From Nannocystis sp. (GTDB lineage Bacteria > Myxococcota_A > Polyangia > Nannocystales > Nannocystaceae): 64,000 nucleotides of DNA. Of this stretch, positions 36,939 through 46,113 are shown piece after piece. The notes under the pieces are model-generated. The model was not told the DNA's origin. It made no database searches and was given only the letters and a program-made list of their open reading frames with translations. The translations under genes were made by a program, and so were the position numbers. The stretch lies in NCBI RefSeq assembly GCF_016714285.1, contig NZ_JADJNN010000009.1:124001-188000 (forward strand), given 5' to 3'. Each line of letters begins with the position of its first letter. Within the stretch, counting starts at the first letter, position 1.

Positions 36939-38081
36939 ATGACCGATACGAGCATCTACCTCGATCACAATGCGAGCACGCCGGTGCTGCCGGAGGTGCT
37001 CGCGGCGATGCTGCCGTACTTGCGCGAGCACTTCGGCAACCCCACGAGCGGGCACGCCTTCGGGCGCCGGGCCCGGGCGGCGGTGGAGCTGGCGCGAGCC
37101 CAGGTCGCAATGTTGGTTGGCGCGGCGCCGGATCAGCTGATCTTCTGCTCGGGCGGGACCGAGGCCAACAACCTTGCGATCCGCGGGGTGATGAGCGTCC
37201 GCGGCGATCGCCGGCACCTCGTCACCAGCGTCGCCGAGCACCCGGCCACCGCGGCTCCGTGCACCTGGCTCGAAGGACAGGGGGTCGCCGTCACGCGCGT
37301 GGGTCTGGGCGCCGACGGGCAGGTCCGCGAGGACGAGCTGGCGGCGGCGATCGGCGACGACACGGCCCTCGTCACGCTGATCCACGCACACAACTAGACC
37401 GGGGTGATCCTGGCGGCGGCGGCGGCGGCGGCGGCTCGCCTGGCCCACGCCCGCGGCGCGTGGATCCACCTCGACACGGCGCAGTCGGTCGGCAAGCACC
37501 CCGTCGAGGTCGCGGCGCTGGGCGTGGACCTGCTCTCGATCGCCGGGCACAAGCTCGGCGCGCCCAAGGGGGTCGGGGCGCTCTACGTCGGCCCGTGCGT
37601 CACGCTCGCGCCGCTGCTGCTCGGGGCGAATCACGAGCGGGGCCTGCGGCCGGGCACCGAGAATGTGGCCAGCATCGTCGGGCTCGGCGTCGCTTGCGAG
37701 GTGGCGCGACGCGAGCTGGGCGAGCGCATCGCTCGCTTCCTGGGCCAGCGCGAGCGCCTGTGGCGAGCTCTGGCGGAGGCGGTCCCCGGCCTGCGCCGGC
37801 ACGGTGAGCCGGCGAGCTGCCTGGCCAACACGTTGCACCTGCGCTTCCCCGGGGTCAGCGGGGAGCAATTGTTGGCGCGCGCTCCGGAGCTCGCGGCGTC
37901 GACCGGCTCGGCCTGCCACGCCGGCCACGGCCAGGCGCCGGCGGTGTTGCTGGCGATGGGCGTGGCGGAGCACGAGGCCCGCGGCGCGCTGCGCCTGTCC
38001 CTCGGGCCAGGTACCAGCGAGCAGGATATCGACGGAGCCGCGCTGGCGCTGGCGCGTGCGTGGCGGTCGCTGACCATGTAG
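36939..38081 (+). pseudogene. Cysteine desulfurase (NifS/IscS type) interrupted by in-frame TAG
   Basis: Class V PLP enzyme that takes sulfur from cysteine for Fe-S clusters or thio-modification. The frame is continuous from ATG 36939 to 38081 (381 codons, normal size) except for TAG at 37395-37397. That codon is where the family has Glu in HNETGV, so one change from GAG explains it. The catalytic parts are present on both sides: YLDHNASTPVLPEV, SGGTEANNLAI, the PLP Lys in SIAGHKLGAPKG (residue 205) and the active Cys in STGSACHAG (residue 326). Just after the stop there is a run of eight GCG codons. As written, only a 152-residue fragment would be made. Confidence 0.85.
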
Positions 38082-38290
38082 CCGCTGGCCGCGCTCACGC
38101 TGATCGCGGTGAGGCGGCGGCTGGCCGCCTCGTCTGCGCGTATGCGCGAGGTGGTCGACACCGCGGGGGTGGGTCCCGTTCGCGCAAAGCGTGCGCCGCA
38201 GCGCAAGTTCTGGGCCCGTCGCGGCCTGGCGACCGGCCAGATCCCGTCGATTACCGTGGTACGTATCTTGCTCTCGACTGCTCCCGCGTC
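38082..38290. other. Intergenic region before the transglutaminase gene
   Basis: 209 nt between the desulfurase stop and the chosen transglutaminase start. No gene, terminator or ribosome binding site stands out. The frame of the next gene is open throughout, so its true start might lie here, but the upstream residues are Arg/Gly/Ala-rich and show no signal peptide. Confidence 0.4.
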
Positions 38291-39766
38291 ATGCAAGAGA
38301 TCGTCAATACCATGCTCGAGGACTTCGACCGCGACCCGGTCGAGGCGCTCAATCGCCGTCCGACCAAGTTCGACGCCGACGGTCAGCCCGTCGGCACCGA
38401 GACCGTGTTCTCGCCGTGGGACCTCCGCGCGGGCCGCGATATCTCGGGCCGCGACCAGTCCCGCAAGGCGCTGTCCATGCTCGACCACGGCGTGCTCATC
38501 CGGCTCGGGGACATCCTGCCCGGGCGGGCGCCCTGCGCCGAGGCCGACCGCGCCGATCTGCTCGTCGATCGCCTCGAGCACCGCACGCTCGCGGCGATGC
38601 AGGCCGCCGACCTCAGCGCCGCCCGCCTCGACGAGTCGCCGTGGTCCGACGACTACTGGGCGCTCTACCTCGGGGTCCTCGGCAAGCGCTACGCCGACCA
38701 GAACTTCCCCGGCGCGGACGACTGGCAGGAGAACTACGACTATATCCAGCGCCACCCGGCGCGCGACATCGTCGCCCGCGCGGACGCCGGGGCGATCGAC
38801 CTGCTCTCGCCCGCGGAGAAGTATGACATCCTGGTCGGCGACACCGCGATGGGCCTGACCCAGCGCATGTGGGCCGAGGGCAAATACTATCACGATCATA
38901 ACGGTGAGGTCGAGCCGTGGATGGGCATCTGCCACGGCTGGGCGCCCGCCTCGTATTGCCTGCCGCGGCCGCAGCGCGCGGTCGATGTGCTGGCCGCCGA
39001 CGGCCGCACCCGGCTGCGCTTCTATCCGTCCGATATCAAGGCGCTCGGGACGCTGCTGTGGGCCAACGCGGACACCGTCTCGCGCTTCGTCGGCGGCCGC
39101 TGCAACGACAAGAAGCCGGCGGTCGACGCCTCCGGTCGGCTGGTCTCCGAGCGCTGCTTCGACACCAACCCGGGGACCTTCCACCTCAGCGTGGTCAATC
39201 AGATCGGCGTCTGCCGCCGCAGCGCGGTCATCGACGCCACCTTCGACTATGAGGTGTGGAATCAGCCGATCCACGGCTATCGCTATGCGCTGTTCAACCC
39301 GCAGACTCGGCGCTACGTCCCGGACCTGGCAGCGGCGACCGTGAGCCGCACGGCGTACACCCGCGACCACTTCGCCGCTCACCGCGGATCGGCGGCGGTC
39401 GCGGTCGCCGGCGTGATGATGCAGCTCTCCTATGTGGTCGAGACCAACCCGAGCCACGCGCTCACCGACAGCCCGGCGCAGGACAAGCTGCGCACGGCCC
39501 GGTATCTCTACGACCTCGAGCTCGACGCCAACGGCCAGATCATCGGCGGCGAGTGGTACACGAACAAGCACCCGGACTTCCTGTGGACGCCGCCGCCGAA
39601 CACGCGGGCCCGCACGCCCGCGGACGCGCTCCTCAGCGGGAGCTGGGCCGCCGGCACGCCGGTCCCGGAGGGCTGGCGACGCCCGGCGTGGCGCGCCTCG
39701 GACAGCGCGAGCCCGTCGCCGCTGGCGGCGATCGTCGAGGCGCTCATCGAGCGCTCGCGCGGGTGA
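38291..39766 (+). CDS. Transglutaminase-elicitor family protein (Phytophthora GP42-like, Pep-13-like motif)
   Basis: 491 residues from ATG 38291; the start is uncertain. The sequence follows the transglutaminase elicitor (TGase_elicitor) family first known from Phytophthora GP42 and also found in marine Vibrio. Seen are LSPAEKYDILVGD; GICHGWAPAS with the likely catalytic Cys at residue 214; FYPSDIKALGTLLWA; GGRCNDKKP; CFDTNPGTFHLSVVNQIG; and VWNQPIHGYRYAL at residues 322-334. The last segment lines up with the Pep-13 immune elicitor VWNQPVRGFKVYE. These enzymes crosslink Gln and Lys side chains. No signal peptide is seen, unlike family relatives. The clostripain-like gene starts 5 nt after the stop, so they are very likely one transcript. 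Confidence 0.75.
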   Translation: MQEIVNTMLEDFDRDPVEALNRRPTKFDADGQPVGTETVFSPWDLRAGRDISGRDQSRKALSMLDHGVLIRLGDILPGRAPCAEADRADLLVDRLEHRTLAAMQAADLSAARLDESPWSDDYWALYLGVLGKRYADQNFPGADDWQENYDYIQRHPARDIVARADAGAIDLLSPAEKYDILVGDTAMGLTQRMWAEGKYYHDHNGEVEPWMGICHGWAPASYCLPRPQRAVDVLAADGRTRLRFYPSDIKALGTLLWANADTVSRFVGGRCNDKKPAVDASGRLVSERCFDTNPGTFHLSVVNQIGVCRRSAVIDATFDYEVWNQPIHGYRYALFNPQTRRYVPDLAAATVSRTAYTRDHFAAHRGSAAVAVAGVMMQLSYVVETNPSHALTDSPAQDKLRTARYLYDLELDANGQIIGGEWYTNKHPDFLWTPPPNTRARTPADALLSGSWAAGTPVPEGWRRPAWRASDSASPSPLAAIVEALIERSRG

Positions 39767-39771
39767 AGCTC

Positions 39772-41223
39772 ATGCGGCTCGCCCGATTCGCCTGGGTGAC
39801 GGCGCTGCTGGCCGCGTCGGCGGGATGCGATACGGGTAGGAGTCGCGAACAGCCCGCCTGCGCCGCGCTGGCTCGTCCCTTCGACCCGACGCGCGACGCG
39901 GACTACGCCGCCTATGCCGCGAGCGTCGCTCGCACGCGCTGTCCCAAGCCGTGGACGGTGCTGATCTACATGGCGGCCGATGTCGAGGACCTCCCGGCGC
40001 AGGCCTTCGCCGACCTGCGCGAGATGGAGGACGCGCTGGTCCGTGGCGGCGTAGCGGCGGCCTCGAGCGAGCGCGCCGACGTGATCGTGCAGCTCGACCT
40101 GCCTGGGCCCCCGGGTCTGCGGCGTTACCACCTGTTCTCGCGGACAGGTGCGGTGGAGCCGGTGGCCGTGGTGCCGAGCTCGCCGGAGGTCGCGTCCTTG
40201 CCGGAGGCGGAGGGCGGGCCGCCGGAGCAGGCGCTGGCGGAGTTCGTCGCCTGGGGTCGCGCGCAGTATCCGAGCGATCGCGTGATGGTGGTGCTGTGGG
40301 GCCACGGACAGGGCTGGCGGCCGCGCACGGAGACCGGCGAGCGGGTGCGCTACGTCGAGGGCGGCTTCGTCGGCGGCTTCGGCTTCGACCACAGCCAGGG
40401 CACGGTGATGGACGTGCCCGCCGTCGCTGCGGCGCTGCGCGGGTCGGGCGACACGCCGATCGACGTGCTGGTCACCGATGCCTGCCTCATGCAGAGCGTC
40501 GATGTCGCCGGCACGCTCGCCACCGCGGCGCGCAACCTGGTCGGGCACGAGCAGATCGATCCCTACGCGGGGTTGCCCTACGACCGCGTGATCCCGCTGG
40601 TCAACGGCCAGCGCCCGCCGCCGCCGCATCCGGCGTGTCGTACGGACGACGAGGCCTGCCGCGTCGCCGTGTCGCTGCCGCCGCTGCTGCTCGCGCCGGG
40701 CGGCGCGACCGAGGAGACATTCGTCGCCTCGGCCGCGGCCGCCGACGCGCTGAGCGGCGAGCTCCTGCCAGCGCTCGCCCGGCTCTCGACGGCGCTGGTC
40801 GCATTCCTCGACGAGGACCGAATGCGCAGCATCGACGTCCTGGCGCGCCTGGCCTCCCGGAGCCCCGGCGAGGCCATCCCCGGGTTCGCCGGCAATACCG
40901 TCGACCTCGGGGTGTTGCTCGTGCGGCTGCGCCAGGAGGCCCAGGAAGAGGCGCTCCGCTGCGCGTCCCCGTGTCCCGGCGTCACCGGCTTGCTCGCGGC
41001 GCTCGACGACAGCGAACGAGCGCTCGACGCCGTCGTCCTGACCGTGGCGGTCGGACCGGCCTACGCCGAGGACGACGCCTATGCGTGGACCTCGGGGCCG
41101 CTCGGTCTGTCGGTCTGGCTCCCGCCGCATGCCGAGGTGTTGGCGGCCCGTCGAGCCGCGTTCGCCAGCAGCCCCGCGAGCGGATGGTTGCCGTGGCTCG
41201 ATCGCCTCCACGCCGCCCCGTGA
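39772..41223 (+). CDS. Clostripain-like (C11) peptidase lipoprotein
   Basis: 483 residues. ATG 39772 gives a lipoprotein signal with lipobox SAGC (residue 19), so the peptidase should be membrane-anchored outside the cytoplasm. The C11 family core is clear: PWTVLIYMAADVEDL (60-74), VMVVLWGHGQGW with catalytic His178, DVLVTDACLMQSVDVA with catalytic Cys238, and a C-terminal LSVWLPP strand. Clostripains cut after Arg or Lys and often self-activate at an internal loop; a Cys/Pro-rich insert at 290-310 may be that loop. The gene starts 5 nt after the transglutaminase stop. The pair could modify and cut extracellular proteins together (inference). Confidence 0.85.
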   Translation: MRLARFAWVTALLAASAGCDTGRSREQPACAALARPFDPTRDADYAAYAASVARTRCPKPWTVLIYMAADVEDLPAQAFADLREMEDALVRGGVAAASSERADVIVQLDLPGPPGLRRYHLFSRTGAVEPVAVVPSSPEVASLPEAEGGPPEQALAEFVAWGRAQYPSDRVMVVLWGHGQGWRPRTETGERVRYVEGGFVGGFGFDHSQGTVMDVPAVAAALRGSGDTPIDVLVTDACLMQSVDVAGTLATAARNLVGHEQIDPYAGLPYDRVIPLVNGQRPPPPHPACRTDDEACRVAVSLPPLLLAPGGATEETFVASAAAADALSGELLPALARLSTALVAFLDEDRMRSIDVLARLASRSPGEAIPGFAGNTVDLGVLLVRLRQEAQEEALRCASPCPGVTGLLAALDDSERALDAVVLTVAVGPAYAEDDAYAWTSGPLGLSVWLPPHAEVLAARRAAFASSPASGWLPWLDRLHAAP

Positions 41224-41234
41224 CAGGGCCATGG

Positions 41235-41771
41235 CTACGGATCCTTCTTGCCCTCGATCACGGTGCCGACCCGCTGCAGCAGCTTTCCGAACAGCGAGGG
41301 ATGATAGTTGATCACGAAGGAGAGCAGCGAGGTGAAGCCGGCGAGGCGCACATACTGCCGCTGCGTCGGGGCCGCGGGGTCGTCGCCGAAGATGAGGACC
41401 CCGGCGATGAGCGACAGGTAGACCAGGAAGGCGCGCAGCAACGCGGAGTTTCGCGGCGAGGTGGTGTCCTGGGCGCTGTCCGCGAGCTCGGCGTCGGTGC
41501 CGAGACTGGCCCGGGCGCCGAGCGCCCCGAGCAGCCCGGCGATCAGGCAGAGGATCGCCACGTTGGTGAGCGTGTAGGTCCCGATCACCACCAAGCCGTT
41601 GACCAGGGTCCCGGTGAAGCCGCCCGCGAGGACCGAAAACGCCTCACGATAGGGCCGCGAATCCACCAGCGTGCCGAACAGGAAGGTGACCAGCCAGATG
41701 ACGATGCCGAGCCACAGCATCACCATGTCGGCGATCGTCAGGGAGCTCCTCGAGGGCGGTGCAGTGGCCAT
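41235..41771 (-). CDS. Small membrane protein, unknown function
   Basis: 178 residues from ATG 41771, with about four transmembrane helices (MVMLWLGIVIWLVTFLFG, VNGLVVIGTYTLTNVAILCLIAGLLG, ALLRAFLVYLSLIAGVLIFG and LAGFTSLLSFVINY) and a short hydrophilic loop in the middle. No family is recognised. It converges with the clostripain-like gene (11 nt) and is divergent from the OmpA-like gene. Confidence 0.7.
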   Translation of the reverse strand: MATAPPSRSSLTIADMVMLWLGIVIWLVTFLFGTLVDSRPYREAFSVLAGGFTGTLVNGLVVIGTYTLTNVAILCLIAGLLGALGARASLGTDAELADSAQDTTSPRNSALLRAFLVYLSLIAGVLIFGDDPAAPTQRQYVRLAGFTSLLSFVINYHPSLFGKLLQRVGTVIEGKKDP

Positions 41772-41918
41772 GAGGGTCGCAGAGCAATCTTCGTGCCATC
41801 GACGCAAACCACGTGGGCGGGCGAAAGGTCCACCGGGCGGCGAAGCGGCTGCGCGCGGCCGCCGAGCGGCACTGGCGAAGCGCTGGCCTTGGGGGGCCGC
41901 AACGGCGACAATGCTCGC

Positions 41919-42536
41919 GTGCTCCGTGGGCTCCTGCTCGGGTGGTCGGTCGCGGCCGTTTGTGGGTCCGGAGAGGCCCGTGCGCCGGCCACGGCGTCGA
42001 CCAGCCCCGAGTTGCCGGCTCGCAACGCCGTGTCCGCGTCGGTGAGCTCGCCGGCGAGCTCACCGGTGAGCTCGGCTGGCGAGGGATCGACGATCACGTC
42101 CAGCGATGATTGCCCCGACGCGCCCGAGACCCGCAACGGCTATCGCGACGCGGACGGCTGTCCCGACGATCTGCCGCCGGAGCTCGCGGCGATCACCGGG
42201 GTGATCGAGGGCGTGGTGTTCGAGCTGGACAAGGACATCATCCGCGCGGGGACCTCGCGCGAGGTCCTCGATGGGATCGCCGAGGTGCTGCAGCGTGTAC
42301 CGGAGGTCCAGGTCGAGATCCGCGTGCATACGGCGCACGAACCAGGCATGCAGAGCTACGGTCGCTGCCTGAGTTGCAGGCGGGCCGGCGCGATCCGCAA
42401 CTACCTCATCTCGCGGGGCGTGGAGCCGACGCGCCTCGTGGCGCGGGGTTATGAGTCGAGCCTGCCTATCGCCGACAACCGGACGCCGGAAGGGCGCCGC
42501 CGGAACCGACGGGTGGAGCTCGTGCTGCGCGAATGA
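41919..42536 (+). CDS. OmpA-family peptidoglycan-binding protein
   Basis: 205 residues from GTG 41919, which gives a signal peptide ending GSGEARA. A Ser/Thr-rich linker and one thrombospondin-type Cys loop (CPDAPETRNGYRDADGCPDDLP) precede a complete OmpA C-terminal domain: IEGVVFELDKDIIRAGTSREVLDGIAEVL, VEIRVHTAHEPGMQSYGRCLSCRRAGAIRNYLISRGVEPTRLVARGYE, NRTPEGRRRNRRVEL. The Asp and Arg residues that hold diaminopimelate are present (RTPEGRRRNRRVE). An extra Cys pair (CLSC) in the helix is unusual. The protein should link the outer membrane or periplasm to peptidoglycan. Confidence 0.85.
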   Translation: MLRGLLLGWSVAAVCGSGEARAPATASTSPELPARNAVSASVSSPASSPVSSAGEGSTITSSDDCPDAPETRNGYRDADGCPDDLPPELAAITGVIEGVVFELDKDIIRAGTSREVLDGIAEVLQRVPEVQVEIRVHTAHEPGMQSYGRCLSCRRAGAIRNYLISRGVEPTRLVARGYESSLPIADNRTPEGRRRNRRVELVLRE

Positions 42537-42550
42537 AGGCCCAAATACCG

Positions 42551-43525
42551 TCAGGGCACGAGCACGAGCTTCCCCATCACCTCGCGCCGCTCCATCCGCG
42601 CGAGCGCCTCGCCGGCGCGAGCGAAGGGCAGGATCGCATCGACGTGCGGTCGCAGGCGCCCCGCGGCGACCGCGGCGAAGATGGCATCCGCGTTGGCCCG
42701 GTGCCGCTCCGGCTCGCGCGCCACGAAGGCGCCCCAGAACACGCCGACGATCTGGCAGCCCTTGAGGAGCACCAGATTGAGCGGGATCTTCGGGATCTCA
42801 CCATTCGCAAATCCCACCACCAGATAGCGCCCTGCCCACGCGATCGAACGCAGCGCCGCTTCGGTGAATGGTCCGCCGACCGGGTCGTAGACCACGTTCA
42901 CGCCGTCGCCGCCGGTCAGGCGCTTCGCGCTCTCCTTCAGATCTTCGCGCACATACTGGATCGTCTCGTCCGCCCCGTGAGCGCGACAAAACGCCAGCTT
43001 CGCGTCGCTCGAGGCTGCCGCGATCACGCGCGCGCCGAGCAGCTTCCCGATCTCCACCGCGGCGATCCCGACGCCGCCCGCCGCGCCGAGCACCAGCAGC
43101 GTCTCGCCCGCTTGCAGGTTCGCGCGATCGATCAACGCGTGCCAGGTGGTCGCGTAGGTCAGCAGCGTCGCAGCCGCGACCTCGAAGCCCACAGCGTCCG
43201 GCACCTCGATCACCGCGGCCTCCGGGACGACGATCCGCTCCGCGAAGGCCCCGTGGATCACGGTCACCGCCACGCGATCACCGACCGCGACGCGGGTCAC
43301 GTCCGCCCCGACCGCGGTCACCACTCCCGCGGCCTCGCCTCCGGGCACGAAGGGCGGCTTCGGCCTGAATTGATACTTCCCGTACGAGAGTAGTACGTCT
43401 GGAAAATTCACCGCCGCGGCGCGCACGTCGATCGACACCTCGCCCGGCCCGGGCTCCGGCTCCGGCAATTCATCGACGCGGAGACCCGGGGGTCCGATGA
43501 GCTCGTGACAGCGAATGGCGCGCAT
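42551..43525 (-). CDS. NADPH:quinone oxidoreductase, zinc-independent MDR family
   Basis: 324 residues, normal for the QOR branch of medium-chain dehydrogenases, which reduce quinones or enals with NADPH. Seen are the substrate domain with VRAAAVNFPDVLLSYGKYQFRPKPPFVPGGEAAGVV, the nucleotide-binding AAGGVGIAAVEIGKLLGARVIAAASSDAKL, and FWGAFVAREPERH near the end. The Cys ligands of the structural zinc are absent, as expected for QOR. It is cytoplasmic. It converges with the OmpA-like gene (14 nt). Confidence 0.9.
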   Translation of the reverse strand: MRAIRCHELIGPPGLRVDELPEPEPGPGEVSIDVRAAAVNFPDVLLSYGKYQFRPKPPFVPGGEAAGVVTAVGADVTRVAVGDRVAVTVIHGAFAERIVVPEAAVIEVPDAVGFEVAAATLLTYATTWHALIDRANLQAGETLLVLGAAGGVGIAAVEIGKLLGARVIAAASSDAKLAFCRAHGADETIQYVREDLKESAKRLTGGDGVNVVYDPVGGPFTEAALRSIAWAGRYLVVGFANGEIPKIPLNLVLLKGCQIVGVFWGAFVAREPERHRANADAIFAAVAAGRLRPHVDAILPFARAGEALARMERREVMGKLVLVP

Positions 43526-43722
43526 GAGAGCCGCACACTATCACGGACCTCGCGCCGCGAGCCTCGCACGGCCACGCCGCGCTCGCCGGACCGCCGACCT
43601 CGCAGTCGCCGCTGGAGACTTGAGCGACAGATGCGCGCGAGCACGCATTGACCGCCGACCCGGAGCGAGGCGCTGTCCGCAGACGATTGACACGCCCGCC
43701 GATCTTGCCCAGCATCGGCGCC

Positions 43723-45314
43723 ATGCAGTTACGTTGGCATGGACTCTGCGCATCGATCTGTGGCCTTGCGTTCGCGGCTTGCGGTGACGACGGGGGCGGC
43801 TCCACCACCACCACGCCGATGACGACAACGACGGTCGGCATGACCACGGCGATCGACGAGTCGACCGGGGCCGCGCCCACGAGCCAGGCCGCGACCACCG
43901 AGGCCCCGACCACCGGCCCGGTCGACACCACGACCACCGACACCACGGGCCCGGTCGACACCACCACCGGCGACACAGCGAGCACCGGCACCGCCGCGGT
44001 CTGCGGCGACGGCATGGTCGACGGCGACGAGCAGTGCGACGACGCCAATCAGCGACGACGGCGACGCCTGCACCAACGCCTGCACGCTCGCCACCTGCGG
44101 CGACGGCGTCGTCCGGCCCCGGCGAGACCTGCGACGACGGCAACCAGATCGACGACGACGACTGCACCAACGCCTGCGGCCCGGCCTCGTGCGGCGACGG
44201 CAAGGTCCAGTCCGGCGAGGAGTGCGACGACGGCAACCCCGACGACACCGACATGTGCATCAGCAGCTGCAAGCTCGCGCTGTGCGGCGACGGCTTTGTG
44301 CAGGCCGGCAGCGAGGCCTGCGACGACGCCAACGACGTCGACACCGACGCCTGCCTGGTCGGCTGCATCGCCGCCAAGTGCGGCGACGGCCTGGTCCAGG
44401 ACGGCGTCGAGGACTGCGACGACGCCAACATGTCCGACCTCGACATGTGCACCAACGCCTGCAAGACCCCCGCCTGCGACGACAAGATCCGGAGCGGCGA
44501 CGAGAGCGACGTCGACTGCGGCGGCAGCTGCCCCGCCTGCCCGCTCGGCAAGGCCTGCGCCACGAGCCCCGACTGCACCAGCAAGTTCTGCAACCTCGGC
44601 ACCTGCGAGGTCCCCAAGAGCTGCCAGCAGATCAAGACCGCCGACCCCATGGCCAGCGACGGCACCTACACGATCGACCCCGACGGCGCCGGCCCCGGCG
44701 CCGCGATCACTGCCTACTGCGACATGAAGACCGACGGCGGCGGCTGGACCATGGTCTTCAAGCTCAGCTCGGGCGTCGCCGGTGACGCCAACAACCTGTG
44801 GAACGGCGCCGCGCTCAACGAGAGCGACCCGGCCCTGCTCGACCTCAAGAAGTCCACCAAGCACTACGTCAGCGGCTACATCGCCAATTACTGGAACAAG
44901 GGCGGCGTGGTCATCACCGATGTGCGCACGCACGTGTACAAGAACGCCGCGATCCAGAAGTTCTGGAAGTACGACGGTACGACCACCACCAGCATCAACT
45001 GGTTCACCAACACCCGCCTCACCGCCTCGTCGTACCCCGATCTCCCCGGCGGCCCCTTCAACTACTACGCGATCGCCGGCGACGGCGCGAACGGCCGTCG
45101 CTGGTTCATCAATCGCCAGTATGGCGGCTGCAACGTCGACGCGGGCTGGCTCATCATCGACAGCGCCCCCGATCCTTGCACGTGGGAGACCAACGTCAAC
45201 GCCCCCGCGCTGCGCATCCTTTACGCCCCCGGCGTCAGCTTCACCAACTGGCAGACGGCCGTCGACAACAACCAGATCGGCTTCGCGGAGGTCTTCGCGG
45301 TCTTCGTCCGTTGA
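43723..45314 (+). pseudogene. Lipoprotein with DUF4215 repeats and fibrinogen-like C-terminal domain (two frame breaks)
   Basis: Starts at ATG 43723 with lipobox AAC (LAFAACGDD). A 70-residue Thr/Ser/Asp linker is followed by cysteine repeats of the form CGDG.V..GEECDDGN.DDTDMC...C (five copies to about 44480), a CPACPLGKACATSPDCTSKFC knot, and a fibrinogen-like domain with DGGGWTMVFK and a Trp-rich C terminus. The frame changes near 44050 and again near 44117, inside a CCCC run, within the second repeat. The repeats read on correctly after each change, so the breaks are either very recent or errors. If intact, the protein would be an adhesin-like surface lipoprotein. Confidence 0.8.
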
Positions 45315-45366
45315 TCGCCCGAGTGAGCTTGTCGCGGGGCTCCGGCGATGCAATGCTCCCGCGTTC

Positions 45367-46035
45367 ATGTCGTTCGTGACCACACTGCTCCTCGCCCTGG
45401 TGGTCGCCGGCTCGCCGGGCAAGCCGCGCAAGGTCCGGAACATGCCGGACGGGTGGACCTGGCCGCCGTCGGCCGCGATGAAGGAGGCCGGTGCGCGTTG
45501 TCTGGCTGCGCTCGACGCGGCCGAGGTCCAACATCGGCCGGCCGCGCCCGTCAAGAAGATCGCCACCCCGATCGAGATCCCGGAGATGCGCATCGGCGGC
45601 ATCACGCTGGTCCCGCTGCGCGGCGAGGGCCCGTTCCCGATGGATTGCCACTTTGCGGCCGCGATCGCCGGTGTCGCCCCGGAGCTGCGGGCCCTGGGCG
45701 TCCGGTCCCTGCACTTTCGTACGCTCCACAAGTACCGGGCCGTGCGCAAGCGCGGCAAGAGCATGCGATTCCTCAGCCGTCATGCCGTCGGCCTGGCGAT
45801 CGACGTCTTCGAGGTCGGCTTCGACGACCGCGAGATCTTGCGGGTCAAGGCCCACTGGTCGGCGGCCGACCATCGCCTGGCGAAGGTCGCCGCAGTGTTC
45901 GAACACGCCGCCGCATTTCGTACCCCGCTGACCCCGGCGAACGACCCGCGAGACCACGACGATCACCTCCACCTCGAGGCGCACATGCAGCTCGGCGACC
46001 GCGACGCCGCGCTCGTCCCGAAGGACGAGCCGTGA
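45367..46035 (+). CDS. Extensin-like / peptidase-M15-like domain protein, exported
   Basis: 222 residues. The N-terminal 15 residues (MSFVTTLLLALVVAGS) form a signal peptide. The core is the extensin-like C-terminal domain of bacteria (related to D-Ala-D-Ala carboxypeptidases of the M15/VanY fold): FPMDCHFAAAIAGVAPELRALG, the metal-site SRHAVGLAIDVFEV (His and Asp), and DHDDHLHLEAH (His pair). With His, Asp and His in place, a zinc peptidase acting on peptidoglycan is plausible. It lies 52 nt after the fibrinogen-like lipoprotein gene. Confidence 0.75.
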   Translation: MSFVTTLLLALVVAGSPGKPRKVRNMPDGWTWPPSAAMKEAGARCLAALDAAEVQHRPAAPVKKIATPIEIPEMRIGGITLVPLRGEGPFPMDCHFAAAIAGVAPELRALGVRSLHFRTLHKYRAVRKRGKSMRFLSRHAVGLAIDVFEVGFDDREILRVKAHWSAADHRLAKVAAVFEHAAAFRTPLTPANDPRDHDDHLHLEAHMQLGDRDAALVPKDEP

Positions 46036-46113
46036 GGCGGCAGGCCGAGCTGTCCTTCGATCTGTGGTGAATCCGCGAGCGCCGGGGACCAGGCGCCGTG
46101 GTAGGTGTGGGTC

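Noticed and set aside
37414..37437. GCG microsatellite (eight codons) as a phase-variation switch in the desulfurase
   Set aside because: The unit is three bases, so length changes would not shift the frame; relatives often have a short poly-Ala here.
38120..38200. Possible second IS91 zinc-ribbon remnant (RMREVVDTAG)
   Set aside because: Only a few residues resemble the RMRILEVVDTA segment of the remnant at 33800; no CxxC and no further similarity.
39951..41918. Long plus-strand frame over the clostripain-like gene and the membrane-protein gene
   Set aside because: The product is Arg/Gly/Ala-rich and no family is seen; only its end (41919 onward) is the real OmpA-like gene.
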